A DNA stretch of 64,000 nucleotides from Neptunicella plasticusilytica (GCF_047922965.1 NZ_CP150481.1:2294001-2358000); one strand, 5' to 3'; shown: positions 1 to 9,498, counted from the first letter of the stretch. The notes: generated by a model not told the origin, from the letters alone. Translations and numbers: made by a program.

Positions 1-378
1 ACTTTATTTTTTCGACGTCTGGCCCTGACCAGTTATCTAGCTTTACTGGGTTGGTCGTTTATTTGGCATTTCATACTCAGCCAGCCACAGGTTCATTCCA
101 CCCTATTTTTATTATTGTTCTGGATCCTGCCTTTGCTATTGCCCGCCAAAGGCATGATTCAGGGTTCACCTTATACTCATGCCTGGGCCAATTTTATTGT
201 TATGCTGTACTTGTTACATGGCCTGACGGCAGTTTACGCCTCTGAAGGTGAACACTGGTATGCCGCGGTGGAAATACTGGCTGCCTCCTGTATGTTTATC
301 GGTTGCAGTTTCTACGCCCGGTTGCGTGGGCGGGAGCTGGGTTTGGGGTTAAAAAAGTTAAAGGATGAACAGCAATGA
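1..378 (+). CDS. DUF2069 family inner-membrane protein (5' end outside window)
   Basis: The reading frame is open from base 1, so the gene starts upstream of the window. About 125 C-terminal residues are visible. They contain hydrophobic segments (around LALLGWSFIWHFIL, LFLLLFWILPLLLP and WANFIVMLYLLHGLTAVY) separated by the short loop AKGMIQGSPYTHAW, followed by another membrane segment and a charged tail. This pattern fits the small DUF2069 (COG3308) membrane proteins, which in related bacteria lie beside hda. No enzymatic function is known for the family. The stop codon overlaps the start of the next gene (ATGA), suggesting translational coupling. Confidence 0.75.
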   Translation, partial: TLFFRRLALTSYLALLGWSFIWHFILSQPQVHSTLFLLLFWILPLLLPAKGMIQGSPYTHAWANFIVMLYLLHGLTAVYASEGEHWYAAVEILAASCMFIGCSFYARLRGRELGLGLKKLKDEQQ

Positions 379-2294
379 AGCCTATCACCGCAACAATTAA
401 AACCTTGGCACCATTATGTCTATTCGCGCTAGTCGCGTGTGGAGGCGGCGGAGGGAGCCTTTCCACCTCAAATAACCATAATTCGGGCAGTCCGGTCACA
501 CCAACGGCACCGCCACCAACCGAACCAGATAGCCTGCTTCTGGTCAGTACCGAAACCGCGCTGCAACATCAGTCTGTCGGTTTGGCCGCGTTAATGCCTG
601 AAAATTTGAATGGCAGTGCAGTTCATTGGCAGCAGCTTACGGGGCCACAGGTTACATTGCTGGCCGCCGATAGCCAGGTGATCAGCTTTGATGCTGAACA
701 AACAGGCAACTACAGTTTTGAATTTACTGCCAATACCACGGATGGCTCAGTCAGCGACACAATCAGTTTATCCGTACAGAGCAACTCGGCCGCTGTTGTA
801 CAAATCAGACTCGATCATGTGGCGGTTGAGCAGGGTAAAGTATCGTTACGAGTGGACTCGAACAGTGCGTTTACCTCGACCCAATGGCAACAAATCAGCG
901 GACCGACTGTAACACTGGATAAACAGGGCAATATGTTGTTTTTCGACGCCCCCAAGGTGGAATTTGACACCTTGCTGGAATTCCAGGCCACATTAAAATT
1001 AGCCAATGGCAGCACTACAACAGATACAGTCTATGTTTTGATTAAAAATGCCGAGATCGCCGAGGACGGTTACTTCCCCTACTATGCCGAACAAGTCGTC
1101 ACCTTGAGTGCCCATCCTTATTTGCCAACCAGTCCTTATGCCGATGTGCTGGTGGACTGCGTTTATAGTAATACCCTTACCGATACCTGTTCGTTCAATC
1201 AATTACCGCTGATTGGCATGCAACATCCGCAACCGCAGATAGAGGACATTATGCAGCGCGTGGTGGTGTCTCATGACTGGATGGGAGAGAGGTTCAGGCA
1301 GTATCTGCAACAGTCTGACGTATCTCCGGATATGTTAAATTTATTGCGCGCCACCACTGCAATTGTTATTTCCTACGATGTGCGCCCTTCCTTTTATTGG
1401 TCTGCCACCGGCGCTATCTATCTTGATGCCGATAATTTCTGGCTCACTCCGCAAGAACGCGATACCTTGAATGATGCCCCTGATTACCGGGCTGAGTTTG
1501 GCAACCAGTTACAATTCAGTATTCCCTGGACCTATACCCATAACGGCTCACCCGCCTTTGTGGGGTATGATCCGGCAGATCGCCAACCTCGCGCCTTTGC
1601 CGATATGGAAGCCGAAGTCACCTGGTTGCTGTATCACGAACTGGCGCATGCCAATGATTATATTGCGCCCTCGCGCTGGAGTTTGCTGTCAGCCAACAGC
1701 AACCCGCTGCAGGAGGCCAATAGAGAGAATATACCTTCAATATCAAAACAAATGGTTATTCAATATCCCTGGATAGATGAAAATAGTCCTCTATTTGGAC
1801 TGGCCGATGTCAGCTTTGACGGAGACACGCCAACGAGCCAACAAAAAGCTTATCAGCCTGATGATATCCTGGGCTTGTTCCGCGATGACTACGCCACCGA
1901 TTTTTATAATTACTCATCTCAGGCTGAAGATTTAGCCATGTATTTCCAGCATCTAATGCTCAGTTATCGCCTAGGATTCACACCGGTTGTGGCCATTATA
2001 GACAATGATGACATTGTCGCCTGGGGAGAATTTAACCGCATAAGCACCAGTCAATTGCAGGGTAAAGGTGCCTTTGTGATCGACAATATTTTACCCGAAG
2101 TGGATAGCCGGGATGTGTACCAGTCGCTACAGCCACTAAAAAATATGCAAACCGGCGTCAGCTTTTCACAAAGTGTCAGGGCCGGTAAACAGGCTAAAGG
2201 ATTAGAACAGCGACTGGACAGGCAAATCTGGTTAAAACACCAAAGGCAGGCTTCCCATATCGGTCGCCCCAAATTACCTAAAGCAAGGAATTAA
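375..2294 (+). CDS. Large lipoprotein with two Ig/PKD-like domains and an HExxH metallopeptidase-like domain
   Basis: The 639-residue product starts with a lipoprotein signal (hydrophobic stretch ending LFALVAC at about residue 22, then a Gly run), so it should be anchored in an outer or inner membrane. Two consecutive beta-rich modules (roughly residues 50-135 and 140-225) share the pattern WQQ-[LI]-[TS]-GP-x-VTL, typical of PKD/REJ-like Ig folds. The C-terminal half holds HELAH at residues 421-425, a gluzincin-type zinc motif. EDLAMYF near residue 518 is a plausible third-ligand glutamate region. The start overlaps the stop of the DUF2069 gene by 4 bp, and the stop overlaps the convergent hda stop. 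I do not recognise a named family; protease activity is inferred from the zinc motif only. Confidence 0.7.
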   Translation: MKPITATIKTLAPLCLFALVACGGGGGSLSTSNNHNSGSPVTPTAPPPTEPDSLLLVSTETALQHQSVGLAALMPENLNGSAVHWQQLTGPQVTLLAADSQVISFDAEQTGNYSFEFTANTTDGSVSDTISLSVQSNSAAVVQIRLDHVAVEQGKVSLRVDSNSAFTSTQWQQISGPTVTLDKQGNMLFFDAPKVEFDTLLEFQATLKLANGSTTTDTVYVLIKNAEIAEDGYFPYYAEQVVTLSAHPYLPTSPYADVLVDCVYSNTLTDTCSFNQLPLIGMQHPQPQIEDIMQRVVVSHDWMGERFRQYLQQSDVSPDMLNLLRATTAIVISYDVRPSFYWSATGAIYLDADNFWLTPQERDTLNDAPDYRAEFGNQLQFSIPWTYTHNGSPAFVGYDPADRQPRAFADMEAEVTWLLYHELAHANDYIAPSRWSLLSANSNPLQEANRENIPSISKQMVIQYPWIDENSPLFGLADVSFDGDTPTSQQKAYQPDDILGLFRDDYATDFYNYSSQAEDLAMYFQHLMLSYRLGFTPVVAIIDNDDIVAWGEFNRISTSQLQGKGAFVIDNILPEVDSRDVYQSLQPLKNMQTGVSFSQSVRAGKQAKGLEQRLDRQIWLKHQRQASHIGRPKLPKARN

Positions 2295-2992
2295 AACGAC
2301 AATGCCTGCTTAACAAAAGGAATGGTCAGCTTTCGTTGCTGTTGTAACGACAGCTGGTCAAGCTGATTTAGTGCATTCATCAGGCTTTTAGTATCGCGCT
2401 TGCTACGACTGAGTAAATATAGGCCGACTTCTTCAGGTAAATTAATTCCCCTGATTCCGGCACGTTTAATCAGCATACTGACGCAATCTTCATCACTGAG
2501 ACGCTGCACAACAAAACTGACCCCCCAGGCTAACCGGCTTTGCAGATCAGCCAGTTCCAGTTCCATTTGTGCCGGCCCCGCGTCCCCACTGATCACCAGG
2601 CGAGCATGCTGATTTTCGATAACCCGGTTAATCAAGTCGAACAACGCCACCTGCCACTGTCGATGCCCTTTTAAGGCATGCACATTATCCAGACAGACGT
2701 AATCACATTGCTCAAGACCCGTTAATACTTCTGTCGACCATAAATCGATTTGTGCCAGATCAAGATAACTAACCCATTTACCTTGCTCCCCGGCTTGCGC
2801 ACAGACACTGTAAAGTAAATGACTTTTGCCCACCCCATGTTCGCCACTAAGATAGGTAATCAACGGGCTGTTTTGCGGTTGCGTAAACAACGCCATTAAC
2901 TGGGCCAACAACACCTGGTTGTTACCCACCACAAAATTACTGAAGGTTTCATCGTCGGGCAGATGAACCGGCAAAGACAACTGGGTATTCAT
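2291..2992 (-). CDS. hda: DnaA regulatory inactivator Hda
   Basis: The 233-residue AAA+ protein is of usual Hda length. Residues 4-8 (QLSLP) form the sliding-clamp binding motif. The Walker A loop GEHGVGKS is at about 50-57 and the Walker B segment CLDN at about 100-103; the rest matches the DnaA-like ATPase fold. With the DNA-loaded beta clamp, Hda stimulates ATP hydrolysis on DnaA and so prevents re-initiation of replication. It lies downstream of the DUF2066 gene with a 1-base TAATG overlap, so the two are cotranscribed and translationally coupled. The hda-DUF2066-purM arrangement is common in Vibrio- and Alteromonas-type chromosomes. Confidence 0.95.
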   Translation of the reverse strand: MNTQLSLPVHLPDDETFSNFVVGNNQVLLAQLMALFTQPQNSPLITYLSGEHGVGKSHLLYSVCAQAGEQGKWVSYLDLAQIDLWSTEVLTGLEQCDYVCLDNVHALKGHRQWQVALFDLINRVIENQHARLVISGDAGPAQMELELADLQSRLAWGVSFVVQRLSDEDCVSMLIKRAGIRGINLPEEVGLYLLSRSKRDTKSLMNALNQLDQLSLQQQRKLTIPFVKQALSF

Positions 2993-4068
2993 TATGGTGC
3001 CCAGACAAATTCCAGTTCAGCCACAGGTTGGCCAAATTGATCGACTACCCGTTGCATACGGCTGTCCAGTTTAAGAGTATTAATCAGATCCTGTTCGGTC
3101 CCTATCATGCGTAACTTGTATGTGCCTTTGCGTCCATTAATATGACTTAATGTCACGTCTGCCACTGCCGTTAGCTGATTGAGGAAACGCCGCACATTTT
3201 CATATACTTCCAGACCGCTAATGTTATTCACGGTTAGTTCAATCCATTGACTGACCGCCGAAGATTGAGCATCAATGGCATAACGGCTGGCGAGTTGATC
3301 AGCTACGGTATCGATGACTTGCTGGATCACTGCGTCCTGTTCAATATCTTCAACATTGCCCTGAAATTGGCTGTCGCCAAGGATAAAGCGCCAGTCAAGC
3401 CGCCACTTGATCTGCGCCAAACTATCGTCCAGCCCTTCAGCCTGCTGCTTGTACTGGTATATACGCCCTATAATCAGAGAATCTGTATTGTAACGTTGGC
3501 TGGCCTGAATTACCGGCGCGGCAAAACGGCCCCATACATCATAAACACTGACATTCATCAAATCATCCAGATCCAGCAACGGAAAACTCATATCCAGTCC
3601 CCGCTCGGCCGCTACCTGTAATACTTTGTCCTTGATGTGGGACTGACTTTGTTCAGAAATTAATGCCCGGTTAAAGGAGGTTTCGTCCGGCTGTTCCACT
3701 AACCACAACAAAGTAGCCGGACGCGTCTTGCCCCAAATAGGCAAATTGGCATTACGCAATAATTTGTCCACTTTCTGTTGATCATAGCTGGCGTTATAAA
3801 TGCGCTTCTGCTGTTCGATATTGAACTGATAGGACAATAAAAAATCGGTGGCGTTAGCCAAGTTTTGTCTAATCAAGGGTTGACTGAGTACATCACGATT
3901 GCCGCTTACCTTGATCAGAACCTGCTGCAGACCTTGTTTGGCCGCATCGTCCTGATCGGTGGTATTGCCCATCTCGACTTTAGCATCATATAAAGCCGTT
4001 ACGTCCCCGGCCATCGCCGCACTGGACACGAATAAACTCAGCGCAAAAACTACCCACTTAACATACAT
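2992..4068 (-). CDS. DUF2066 domain-containing exported protein
   Basis: A 358-residue protein with an N-terminal signal peptide (MYVKWVVFALSLF...AMA before GDVTALYDAK). The mature start, with the VSGNRDVL segment, matches DUF2066 proteins, which are periplasmic or envelope proteins of unknown role found next to hda in many gammaproteobacteria. I chose the ATG at 4068 over the in-frame TTG at 4080 because it gives a cleaner signal peptide. No strong Shine-Dalgarno sequence precedes either. It is the first gene of the DUF2066-hda unit and is divergent from purM, sharing about 170 bp of upstream DNA. Confidence 0.85.
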   Translation of the reverse strand: MYVKWVVFALSLFVSSAAMAGDVTALYDAKVEMGNTTDQDDAAKQGLQQVLIKVSGNRDVLSQPLIRQNLANATDFLLSYQFNIEQQKRIYNASYDQQKVDKLLRNANLPIWGKTRPATLLWLVEQPDETSFNRALISEQSQSHIKDKVLQVAAERGLDMSFPLLDLDDLMNVSVYDVWGRFAAPVIQASQRYNTDSLIIGRIYQYKQQAEGLDDSLAQIKWRLDWRFILGDSQFQGNVEDIEQDAVIQQVIDTVADQLASRYAIDAQSSAVSQWIELTVNNISGLEVYENVRRFLNQLTAVADVTLSHINGRKGTYKLRMIGTEQDLINTLKLDSRMQRVVDQFGQPVAELEFVWAP

Positions 4069-4238
4069 ACGTAACAACAAGACTTATCCATCCTTATCCA
4101 AGAGCGGCTATTGTCATCGAATTCGGGATGAATTTCACCCATTGATTTAGCTAAATATCGACTAAATGAGTTATCAACCGAGGTGATTGCTGATAAAATC
4201 CGCGCTGATTTTCCAGTCCAGTTATTTTGAGGTTAAAT

Positions 4239-5276
4239 GTGAGCCAAACCAAACCATCCCTAAGTTATAAAGATGCAGGTGTCGATATTGATGCGGGCAA
4301 TCAGTTAGTTGAACGAATTAAAAGCGTCACTAAACGGACCCATCGACCCGAAGTAAGAGGGGGTTTAGGTGGATTTGGTGCTTTATGTGCTTTACCGGAA
4401 AAATATAAAAAACCGTTACTGGTTTCCGGTACCGATGGTGTGGGCACTAAACTGCGTTTAGCCATGGACTTGGGTCGCCATGAAAGTGTAGGTATCGATT
4501 TGGTCGCCATGTGTGTGAATGATCTTATTGTACAAGGTGCTGAGCCGTTATTTTTTCTCGATTATTATGCGACCGGAAAGCTGGATGTTGAAACGGCAAC
4601 AGCAGTCGTCACCGGTATCGGTGAAGGTTGTGAACAATCCGGTTGCGCGCTAATCGGCGGTGAAACGGCGGAAATGCCCGGCATGTACCATGGCAACGAC
4701 TATGATATCGCCGGTTTCTGTGTCGGTGTGGTTGAACAGGATGACGTTATCGATGGCAGCCAGGTTGCTCCTGGCGACACGCTGATTGCACTGGCGTCTT
4801 CCGGGCCGCACTCAAACGGTTTTTCATTGATCCGCAAAGTGCTGGAAGTCAGCGGCGCCGATCCTTCCCAAACATTTGAAGACTCAACGCTGGCCGACCA
4901 TTTATTGGAACCTACCCGCATCTACGTTAAATCTGTATTGAAACTACTGGAAAAAGTACAGGTTAATGCGATTTCACATATTACCGGCGGTGGCTTCTGG
5001 GAAAATATTCCGCGCGTATTGCCGGATAACACCAAAGCAGTTATCGATGGTAGCAGTTGGCAGTGGCCGGCTATCTTCAACTGGCTACAGCAACAAGGCA
5101 ATATTGACACTCATGAAATGTACCGTACCTTTAACTGCGGTGTAGGTCTGATCATCGCACTGCCGCAAAGCAGTGCGGAACAGGCAGTAACCTTACTAAA
5201 AGAATCTGGCGAGAACGCCTGGATCATCGGCAGCATCGCCGAACAAACGGGTAGCGAACAGGTCGAGATTAACTAA
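4239..5276 (+). CDS. purM: Phosphoribosylformylglycinamidine cyclo-ligase (AIR synthetase)
   Basis: PurM closes the imidazole ring of AIR in de novo purine synthesis, using ATP. The sequence has the family landmarks SYKDAGVDIDAGN at the N-terminus, SGTDGVGTK and GGETAEMPG. The start is taken as GTG at 4239: it gives 345 residues, the standard PurM length, and GAGG lies 6 bases upstream. The upstream in-frame TTG at 4227 overlaps that Shine-Dalgarno sequence and is rejected. purN follows after 4 bases, as in E. coli. I see no convincing PurR operator upstream. Confidence 0.96.
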   Translation: MSQTKPSLSYKDAGVDIDAGNQLVERIKSVTKRTHRPEVRGGLGGFGALCALPEKYKKPLLVSGTDGVGTKLRLAMDLGRHESVGIDLVAMCVNDLIVQGAEPLFFLDYYATGKLDVETATAVVTGIGEGCEQSGCALIGGETAEMPGMYHGNDYDIAGFCVGVVEQDDVIDGSQVAPGDTLIALASSGPHSNGFSLIRKVLEVSGADPSQTFEDSTLADHLLEPTRIYVKSVLKLLEKVQVNAISHITGGGFWENIPRVLPDNTKAVIDGSSWQWPAIFNWLQQQGNIDTHEMYRTFNCGVGLIIALPQSSAEQAVTLLKESGENAWIIGSIAEQTGSEQVEIN

Positions 5277-5280
5277 TTCC

Positions 5281-5919
5281 ATGAAATCTATAGTTGTCCT
5301 TATTTCAGGTAATGGTTCCAACCTGCAAGCGATTATCGATCAGTGCGCAACCAATAAAATTGCCGGTAAAATCACCGCTGTGATATCTAACAAACCCGGT
5401 GCGTATGGATTGCAGCGCGCCGAGCAGGCGAATATTCCAGCCCATGTAGTGGATAATCGTGATTATGCCGAACGAGCCGATTACGATACGGCATTGATGG
5501 AGTGTATCGATCAGTATCAGCCTGATTTAGTGGTGCTAGCCGGGTTTATGCGGATCTTGACAAGCGATTTTGTCGAACACTATCATGGCAAAATGCTAAA
5601 TATTCATCCGTCATTACTGCCTAAATACAAAGGTCTGCACACTCATCAACGGGCTATTGAGGCCGGTGATACGGAGCACGGAGCTTCGGTACACTTTGTG
5701 ACACCTGATCTGGATGGTGGACCCGTTATCATTCAATCTCGTGTTCCGGTCTTTGCAGAAGATGACGCAGATGAGCTGGCACAACGGGTACAGCAACAGG
5801 AACGCAATATCTATCCACTGGTAGTGAGCTGGTTTTGTGCTGAACGACTGATGATGGATCAGGATAAAGTCATAATGGACAGCATACCGCTGGGCAGCAA
5901 CGGATATGCTGCCGATTAG
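5281..5919 (+). CDS. purN: Phosphoribosylglycinamide formyltransferase (GART)
   Basis: PurN transfers a formyl group from 10-formyl-THF to GAR in purine synthesis. At 212 residues it equals the E. coli enzyme in length. The catalytic triad is readable as Asn107 and His109 in MLNIHPSLLPKYKG, and Asp145 in DLDGGPVI. The N-terminal ISGNGSNLQA binds the phosphate of GAR. It sits 4 bases after purM and overlaps the following DUF3108 gene by 14 bases, so a three-gene operon is likely. Confidence 0.96.
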   Translation: MKSIVVLISGNGSNLQAIIDQCATNKIAGKITAVISNKPGAYGLQRAEQANIPAHVVDNRDYAERADYDTALMECIDQYQPDLVVLAGFMRILTSDFVEHYHGKMLNIHPSLLPKYKGLHTHQRAIEAGDTEHGASVHFVTPDLDGGPVIIQSRVPVFAEDDADELAQRVQQQERNIYPLVVSWFCAERLMMDQDKVIMDSIPLGSNGYAAD

Positions 5920-6652
5920 GTTTACCTGCATTATTTTACTTTGCCTGTCACTGGCAGTGACAGGCAAAGAGTTATGTCCCTACCAGGCCAAATACAATGC
6001 CTACCGTTCCGGCTCCAAACTGGGAACCGCCAGTCAGCAGCTTGAAACACTGACAAACAATCAATATCGTCTTACCTACCAGTCTCACGCATCCTATTTT
6101 TTCCTGTCAGATCATCGCCATGAAATCAGCCAGTTCAGTCAACTAGGCGAGCAACTGCAATCCGTTAATTATCAGTACAAGCGCACCGGTACCGGACGAG
6201 ATAAATCGTTAGCAGCCGAATTCAATCCAACTGATCACACCATATTGTTGAATAATGATGAAAAGCTGCCATGGCAACAGGAACTGGATAATCAGTTGTA
6301 TCAGTTCAGAATTAAGCAGTTACTGGCAGAGGGTAAAACTGAATTCAGTATTCCGGTACTCAATTACCGTGGTGAAAAAGAGATGTACCAATTCGAGGTG
6401 CAAGGCGAAGAGGAGCTTGCTTTACCCTACGATAAAGTTAACGCACTAAAAGTCGTGCGTATTCGCGAGACCAAACGACGCGAAACCTTTATCTGGTTTG
6501 CACCGTCCCTCAACTACCTGATGGTGCGGATCCGGCAGTTAAAAGAAGACGATGAACAAGGCGACATCCGGCTTAGCCAATACGCAGCTGAAAGCTGCAC
6601 AGCCAAAACTGAGCGAACTGAATCAGCCGCCACACCACTTGCAAAAGATTAG
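5906..6652 (+). CDS. DUF3108 domain-containing periplasmic protein
   Basis: A 248-residue protein with a short signal peptide (MLPIRFTCIILLCLSLAVTG) and a body matching DUF3108: YQAKYNAYRSGSKLGTASQ near the start, later YDKVNALKVVRIRETKRRETFIWFAPSLNYLMVRIRQ. DUF3108 proteins are predicted beta-rich envelope proteins of unknown function that often follow purN in this lineage. The start overlaps purN by 14 bases in another frame, indicating coupling. The C-terminus is low-complexity and poorly conserved in appearance. Confidence 0.85.
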   Translation: MLPIRFTCIILLCLSLAVTGKELCPYQAKYNAYRSGSKLGTASQQLETLTNNQYRLTYQSHASYFFLSDHRHEISQFSQLGEQLQSVNYQYKRTGTGRDKSLAAEFNPTDHTILLNNDEKLPWQQELDNQLYQFRIKQLLAEGKTEFSIPVLNYRGEKEMYQFEVQGEEELALPYDKVNALKVVRIRETKRRETFIWFAPSLNYLMVRIRQLKEDDEQGDIRLSQYAAESCTAKTERTESAATPLAKD

Positions 6653-6769
6653 CATCTCCAGCTGATTTTCACTTTATCCAGCTAAACTGGTCTTTAGCGC
6701 TTACACTTATGTGTATATACATAAACGCTATTACTTGATTTTTTTCTTAAGACATAATACTTTCTAACC

Positions 6770-6786
6770 TTCTGGTCTGACCTCTA
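6770..6786. promoter_or_regulatory. FadR-type operator upstream of fadE
   Basis: The 17-mer TTCTGGTCTGACCTCTA contains the FadR core CTGGTCNGACC intact, with a weaker outer right half. It ends 15 bases before the fadE ATG. FadR is the acyl-CoA-responsive repressor of beta-oxidation genes and recognises AACTGGTCNGACCAGTT-like sites. Position and match together suggest repression of fadE, relieved by long-chain acyl-CoA. A further half-site, AACTGGTC, lies about 85 bp upstream (near 6685). Confidence 0.7.
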
Positions 6787-6801
6787 CAATCTGGAGTCCT
6801 T

Positions 6802-9312
6802 ATGCACGGATTAATCTGGCTACTTTTGCTGGTAGCAACCATCGGTAGCGTCAGCTATCTGCGTCTTAAACTGATCAATGCCACACTCGCCATTGGCGCG
6901 GTGATGCTAATTGGTACTTTCACGGGTATTGTCGGTTTATTTTCCTGGGTTATTTTTCTGGCCATTATGCTGCCGCTGAATATGGAAACATTCAGACGAC
7001 AAAACATCACCCTGCCCATTCTTAAAATATATAAAAAAATCATGCCGGAAATGTCCCGCACCGAGCAGGAAGCCATTAATGCCGGAACCGTGTGGTGGGA
7101 TGGCGAGATATTTAGCGGCAAACCAGATTGGCACAAACTCCACAGTTTTCCTCAGGCTCGTTTAACCGCCGAAGAGCAGGCTTTTCTGGATGGTCCTGTT
7201 GATGAAGCCTGTCGTATGCTGGATGAATGGCAGGTCAATCACAAACTGGCCGATTTACCCCCTGAACTATGGCAGTTCCTGAAAGACAACAAGTTCTTCG
7301 CCATGATCATTAAAAAAGAATACGGCGGGTTACAGTTCTCGGCCTATGCCCAATCTCGCGTATTACAAAAGCTGTCTGCCAAAGGCGCAGTGCTGTCCAG
7401 TACCGTTGGTGTACCAAATTCCTTGGGGCCGGGAGAATTACTGCAGCACTACGGTACAGAAGATCAGCAAAATTACTATTTACCTCGGCTGGCTCAAGGT
7501 CTGGAAATCCCCTGCTTTGCGTTAACCAGCCCGGATGCCGGTTCGGATGCAGGTGCAATTCCGGATAGTGGCGTAATCTGTAAAGGAACATTCGAAGGTA
7601 AACAAGTGCTGGGCATGAAACTAACCTTCAACAAGCGTTATATTACCTTGGCTCCGGTGGCTACAGTTGTCGGCCTGGCGTTCAAACTTTACGACCCTGA
7701 TCATCTGCTCGGTGAAGAAGAAAATCTGGGGATTACCTGTGCGCTTATCCCGGCTGACACTAAAGGACTGGATATTGGTAATCGACATTTCCCGTTAAAC
7801 GTACCATTTCAGAACGGCCCGGTGCGTGGCAAAGATATTTTTGTACCGCTGGATTTCATTATTGGTGGCGCCAAGATGGCCGGACAAGGCTGGCGCATGC
7901 TGGTTGAATGCTTGTCTGTTGGTCGTTGTATTACCCTGCCCTCCAACTCGGCCGGTGGTAGCAAAACCATTGCTATGGCAACCGGTGCTTATGCACGCAT
8001 TCGTCGTCAATTCAAACTGCCAATAGGTAAAATGGAAGGGATTGAAGAAATGATGGCCCGCATCGGTGGCAATGCCTATCTGATGGACGCGGTTACCAGC
8101 ATGAGTACCACGGGCGTCGATTTAGGAGAAAAACCATCAGTTATCGGCGCTATCTGTAAATATCATCTGACTGAAAAAGCGCGTAACGTAATGGAAGCGG
8201 CCATGGATATTCATGGTGGTAAAGGCATTATGTTAGGCCCGAACAATTATCTGGGTCGCGGTTACCAGAGTATTCCTATCGGTATTACCGTAGAGGGAGC
8301 GAATATCCTGACCCGTAATATGATGATCTACGGTCAGGGAGCAATGCGTTGTCACCCTTATGTACTAAAAGAGCTTTATGCTGCCAATAACGATGATCGC
8401 GCCGAAAGTCTGAAAGAGTTCGATCAGGCGCTGTTTGGCCATATCGGTTTTGCCATCAGCAACGTTTTCAGGGCTTTATGGTTTTCATTTACTGGTGCCA
8501 TGTTTGCCAAAGCCCCGTTTAGTGACGAAACTGCGGGTTACTATCGCTCGATGGAAAGATACAGCACCAACCTGGCGCTATTGTCTGATGTTTCCATGGG
8601 TGTTTTGGGTGGTGAACTAAAACGTCGTGAACGTTTGTCCGCACGGCTGGGCGATATGCTCAGCTATATCTATCTAGCTTCAACTGTACTAAAACGTTTT
8701 GATGATGAAGGTCGTCAACAAGAAGACTTGCCTTTGCTGCATTGGGCTATGCAAGACAGTTTGTACAAGCTGGAAATTGCCCAGCAAGAGCTGCTACAGA
8801 ACTTCCCGTCCAAACCTTTAGGAATACTGCTTAAATTGCTGGTTGCCCCTTTTGGCAATAAATACTGTCGTCCTTCAGATGTGCTGGATCATAAAATTGC
8901 CCAGATACTGCAAAACCCCTGCCCCAGCCGTAATCGATTGATCCAGGGACAATATCTGACTCGCGAAGAAGGCAATGTAATTGGCCAAATGGAACAGACT
9001 TTAGAAGATATTATTGCCTGTGAACCTTTGTATGAAAAAATCTGCAAGGCAGCCAATGAAAAGTTCTTCTTTACCCAACTGGACGAACTGGCTAAAAAAG
9101 GCCTCGAGCTGGGAGTCATTAATGAGCAGGAGGCTGAATTATTAACCCGTACCGAAGCTGGCCGTTTACAAGTTATCAATGTTGATGACTTTAAACCGGA
9201 AGAGTTGATGGTAGAAAAGCCGGAGGTTAAAAAGCCAGCAGCGGCTAAGGCTCCAGCTAAAAGAAAACCGGCAGCTAAAACCAGCAAAAAAGAAACCGAA
9301 AAAGAAGCCTGA
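6802..9312 (+). CDS. fadE: Long-chain acyl-CoA dehydrogenase FadE
   Basis: This 836-residue protein catalyses the first, FAD-dependent step of fatty acid beta-oxidation. It begins with two hydrophobic helices (residues about 1-55), as E. coli FadE does, so it is membrane-associated. The acyl-CoA dehydrogenase core follows, with FALTSPDAGSDAG for FAD/substrate contact, AAMDIHGGKGIMLGPNNYLGRGYQ, and EGANILTRNMMIYGQGAMRCHPY. Length is close to E. coli FadE (about 814). The last ~25 residues are a Lys/Ala/Pro-rich tail beyond the conserved part. The gene is monocistronic, with a FadR-like box in front and a strong hairpin terminator behind. Confidence 0.95.
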   Translation: MHGLIWLLLLVATIGSVSYLRLKLINATLAIGAVMLIGTFTGIVGLFSWVIFLAIMLPLNMETFRRQNITLPILKIYKKIMPEMSRTEQEAINAGTVWWDGEIFSGKPDWHKLHSFPQARLTAEEQAFLDGPVDEACRMLDEWQVNHKLADLPPELWQFLKDNKFFAMIIKKEYGGLQFSAYAQSRVLQKLSAKGAVLSSTVGVPNSLGPGELLQHYGTEDQQNYYLPRLAQGLEIPCFALTSPDAGSDAGAIPDSGVICKGTFEGKQVLGMKLTFNKRYITLAPVATVVGLAFKLYDPDHLLGEEENLGITCALIPADTKGLDIGNRHFPLNVPFQNGPVRGKDIFVPLDFIIGGAKMAGQGWRMLVECLSVGRCITLPSNSAGGSKTIAMATGAYARIRRQFKLPIGKMEGIEEMMARIGGNAYLMDAVTSMSTTGVDLGEKPSVIGAICKYHLTEKARNVMEAAMDIHGGKGIMLGPNNYLGRGYQSIPIGITVEGANILTRNMMIYGQGAMRCHPYVLKELYAANNDDRAESLKEFDQALFGHIGFAISNVFRALWFSFTGAMFAKAPFSDETAGYYRSMERYSTNLALLSDVSMGVLGGELKRRERLSARLGDMLSYIYLASTVLKRFDDEGRQQEDLPLLHWAMQDSLYKLEIAQQELLQNFPSKPLGILLKLLVAPFGNKYCRPSDVLDHKIAQILQNPCPSRNRLIQGQYLTREEGNVIGQMEQTLEDIIACEPLYEKICKAANEKFFFTQLDELAKKGLELGVINEQEAELLTRTEAGRLQVINVDDFKPEELMVEKPEVKKPAAAKAPAKRKPAAKTSKKETEKEA

Positions 9313-9332
9313 CAAGTCTTTGTTGGTTAATT

Positions 9333-9358
9333 AAGGCACCTTGGGTGCCTTTTTTTAT
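9333..9358 (+). terminator. Rho-independent terminator of fadE
   Basis: The inverted repeat AAGGCACC / GGTGCCTT with a 3-base loop is followed by a run of T, 20 bases after the fadE stop. Confidence 0.9.
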
Positions 9359-9498
9359 TAGACCATATACAGCCCCAGTCAGATATTCAGCTACCTGCAG
9401 GTTACTCAATCCGATAACTGTTGGCCTACATGCCCTGTCATGTGATACTTACTGCACAAAGCATTATTTGCCAAGAATGCGTCACAGATAGGAACAAA

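Noticed and set aside
51..245. Alternative 64-residue ORF at the left edge
   Set aside because: It lies in another frame of the DUF2069 gene, whose frame is open from base 1 and encodes coherent membrane helices.
4081..4238. PurR operator before purM
   Set aside because: No match to ACGCAAACGTTTGCGT-type sites could be seen.
6707..6724. Imperfect palindrome TTATGTGTATATACATAA upstream of fadE
   Set aside because: AT-rich with internal mismatches and no known factor match; the FadR-like box explains regulation better.
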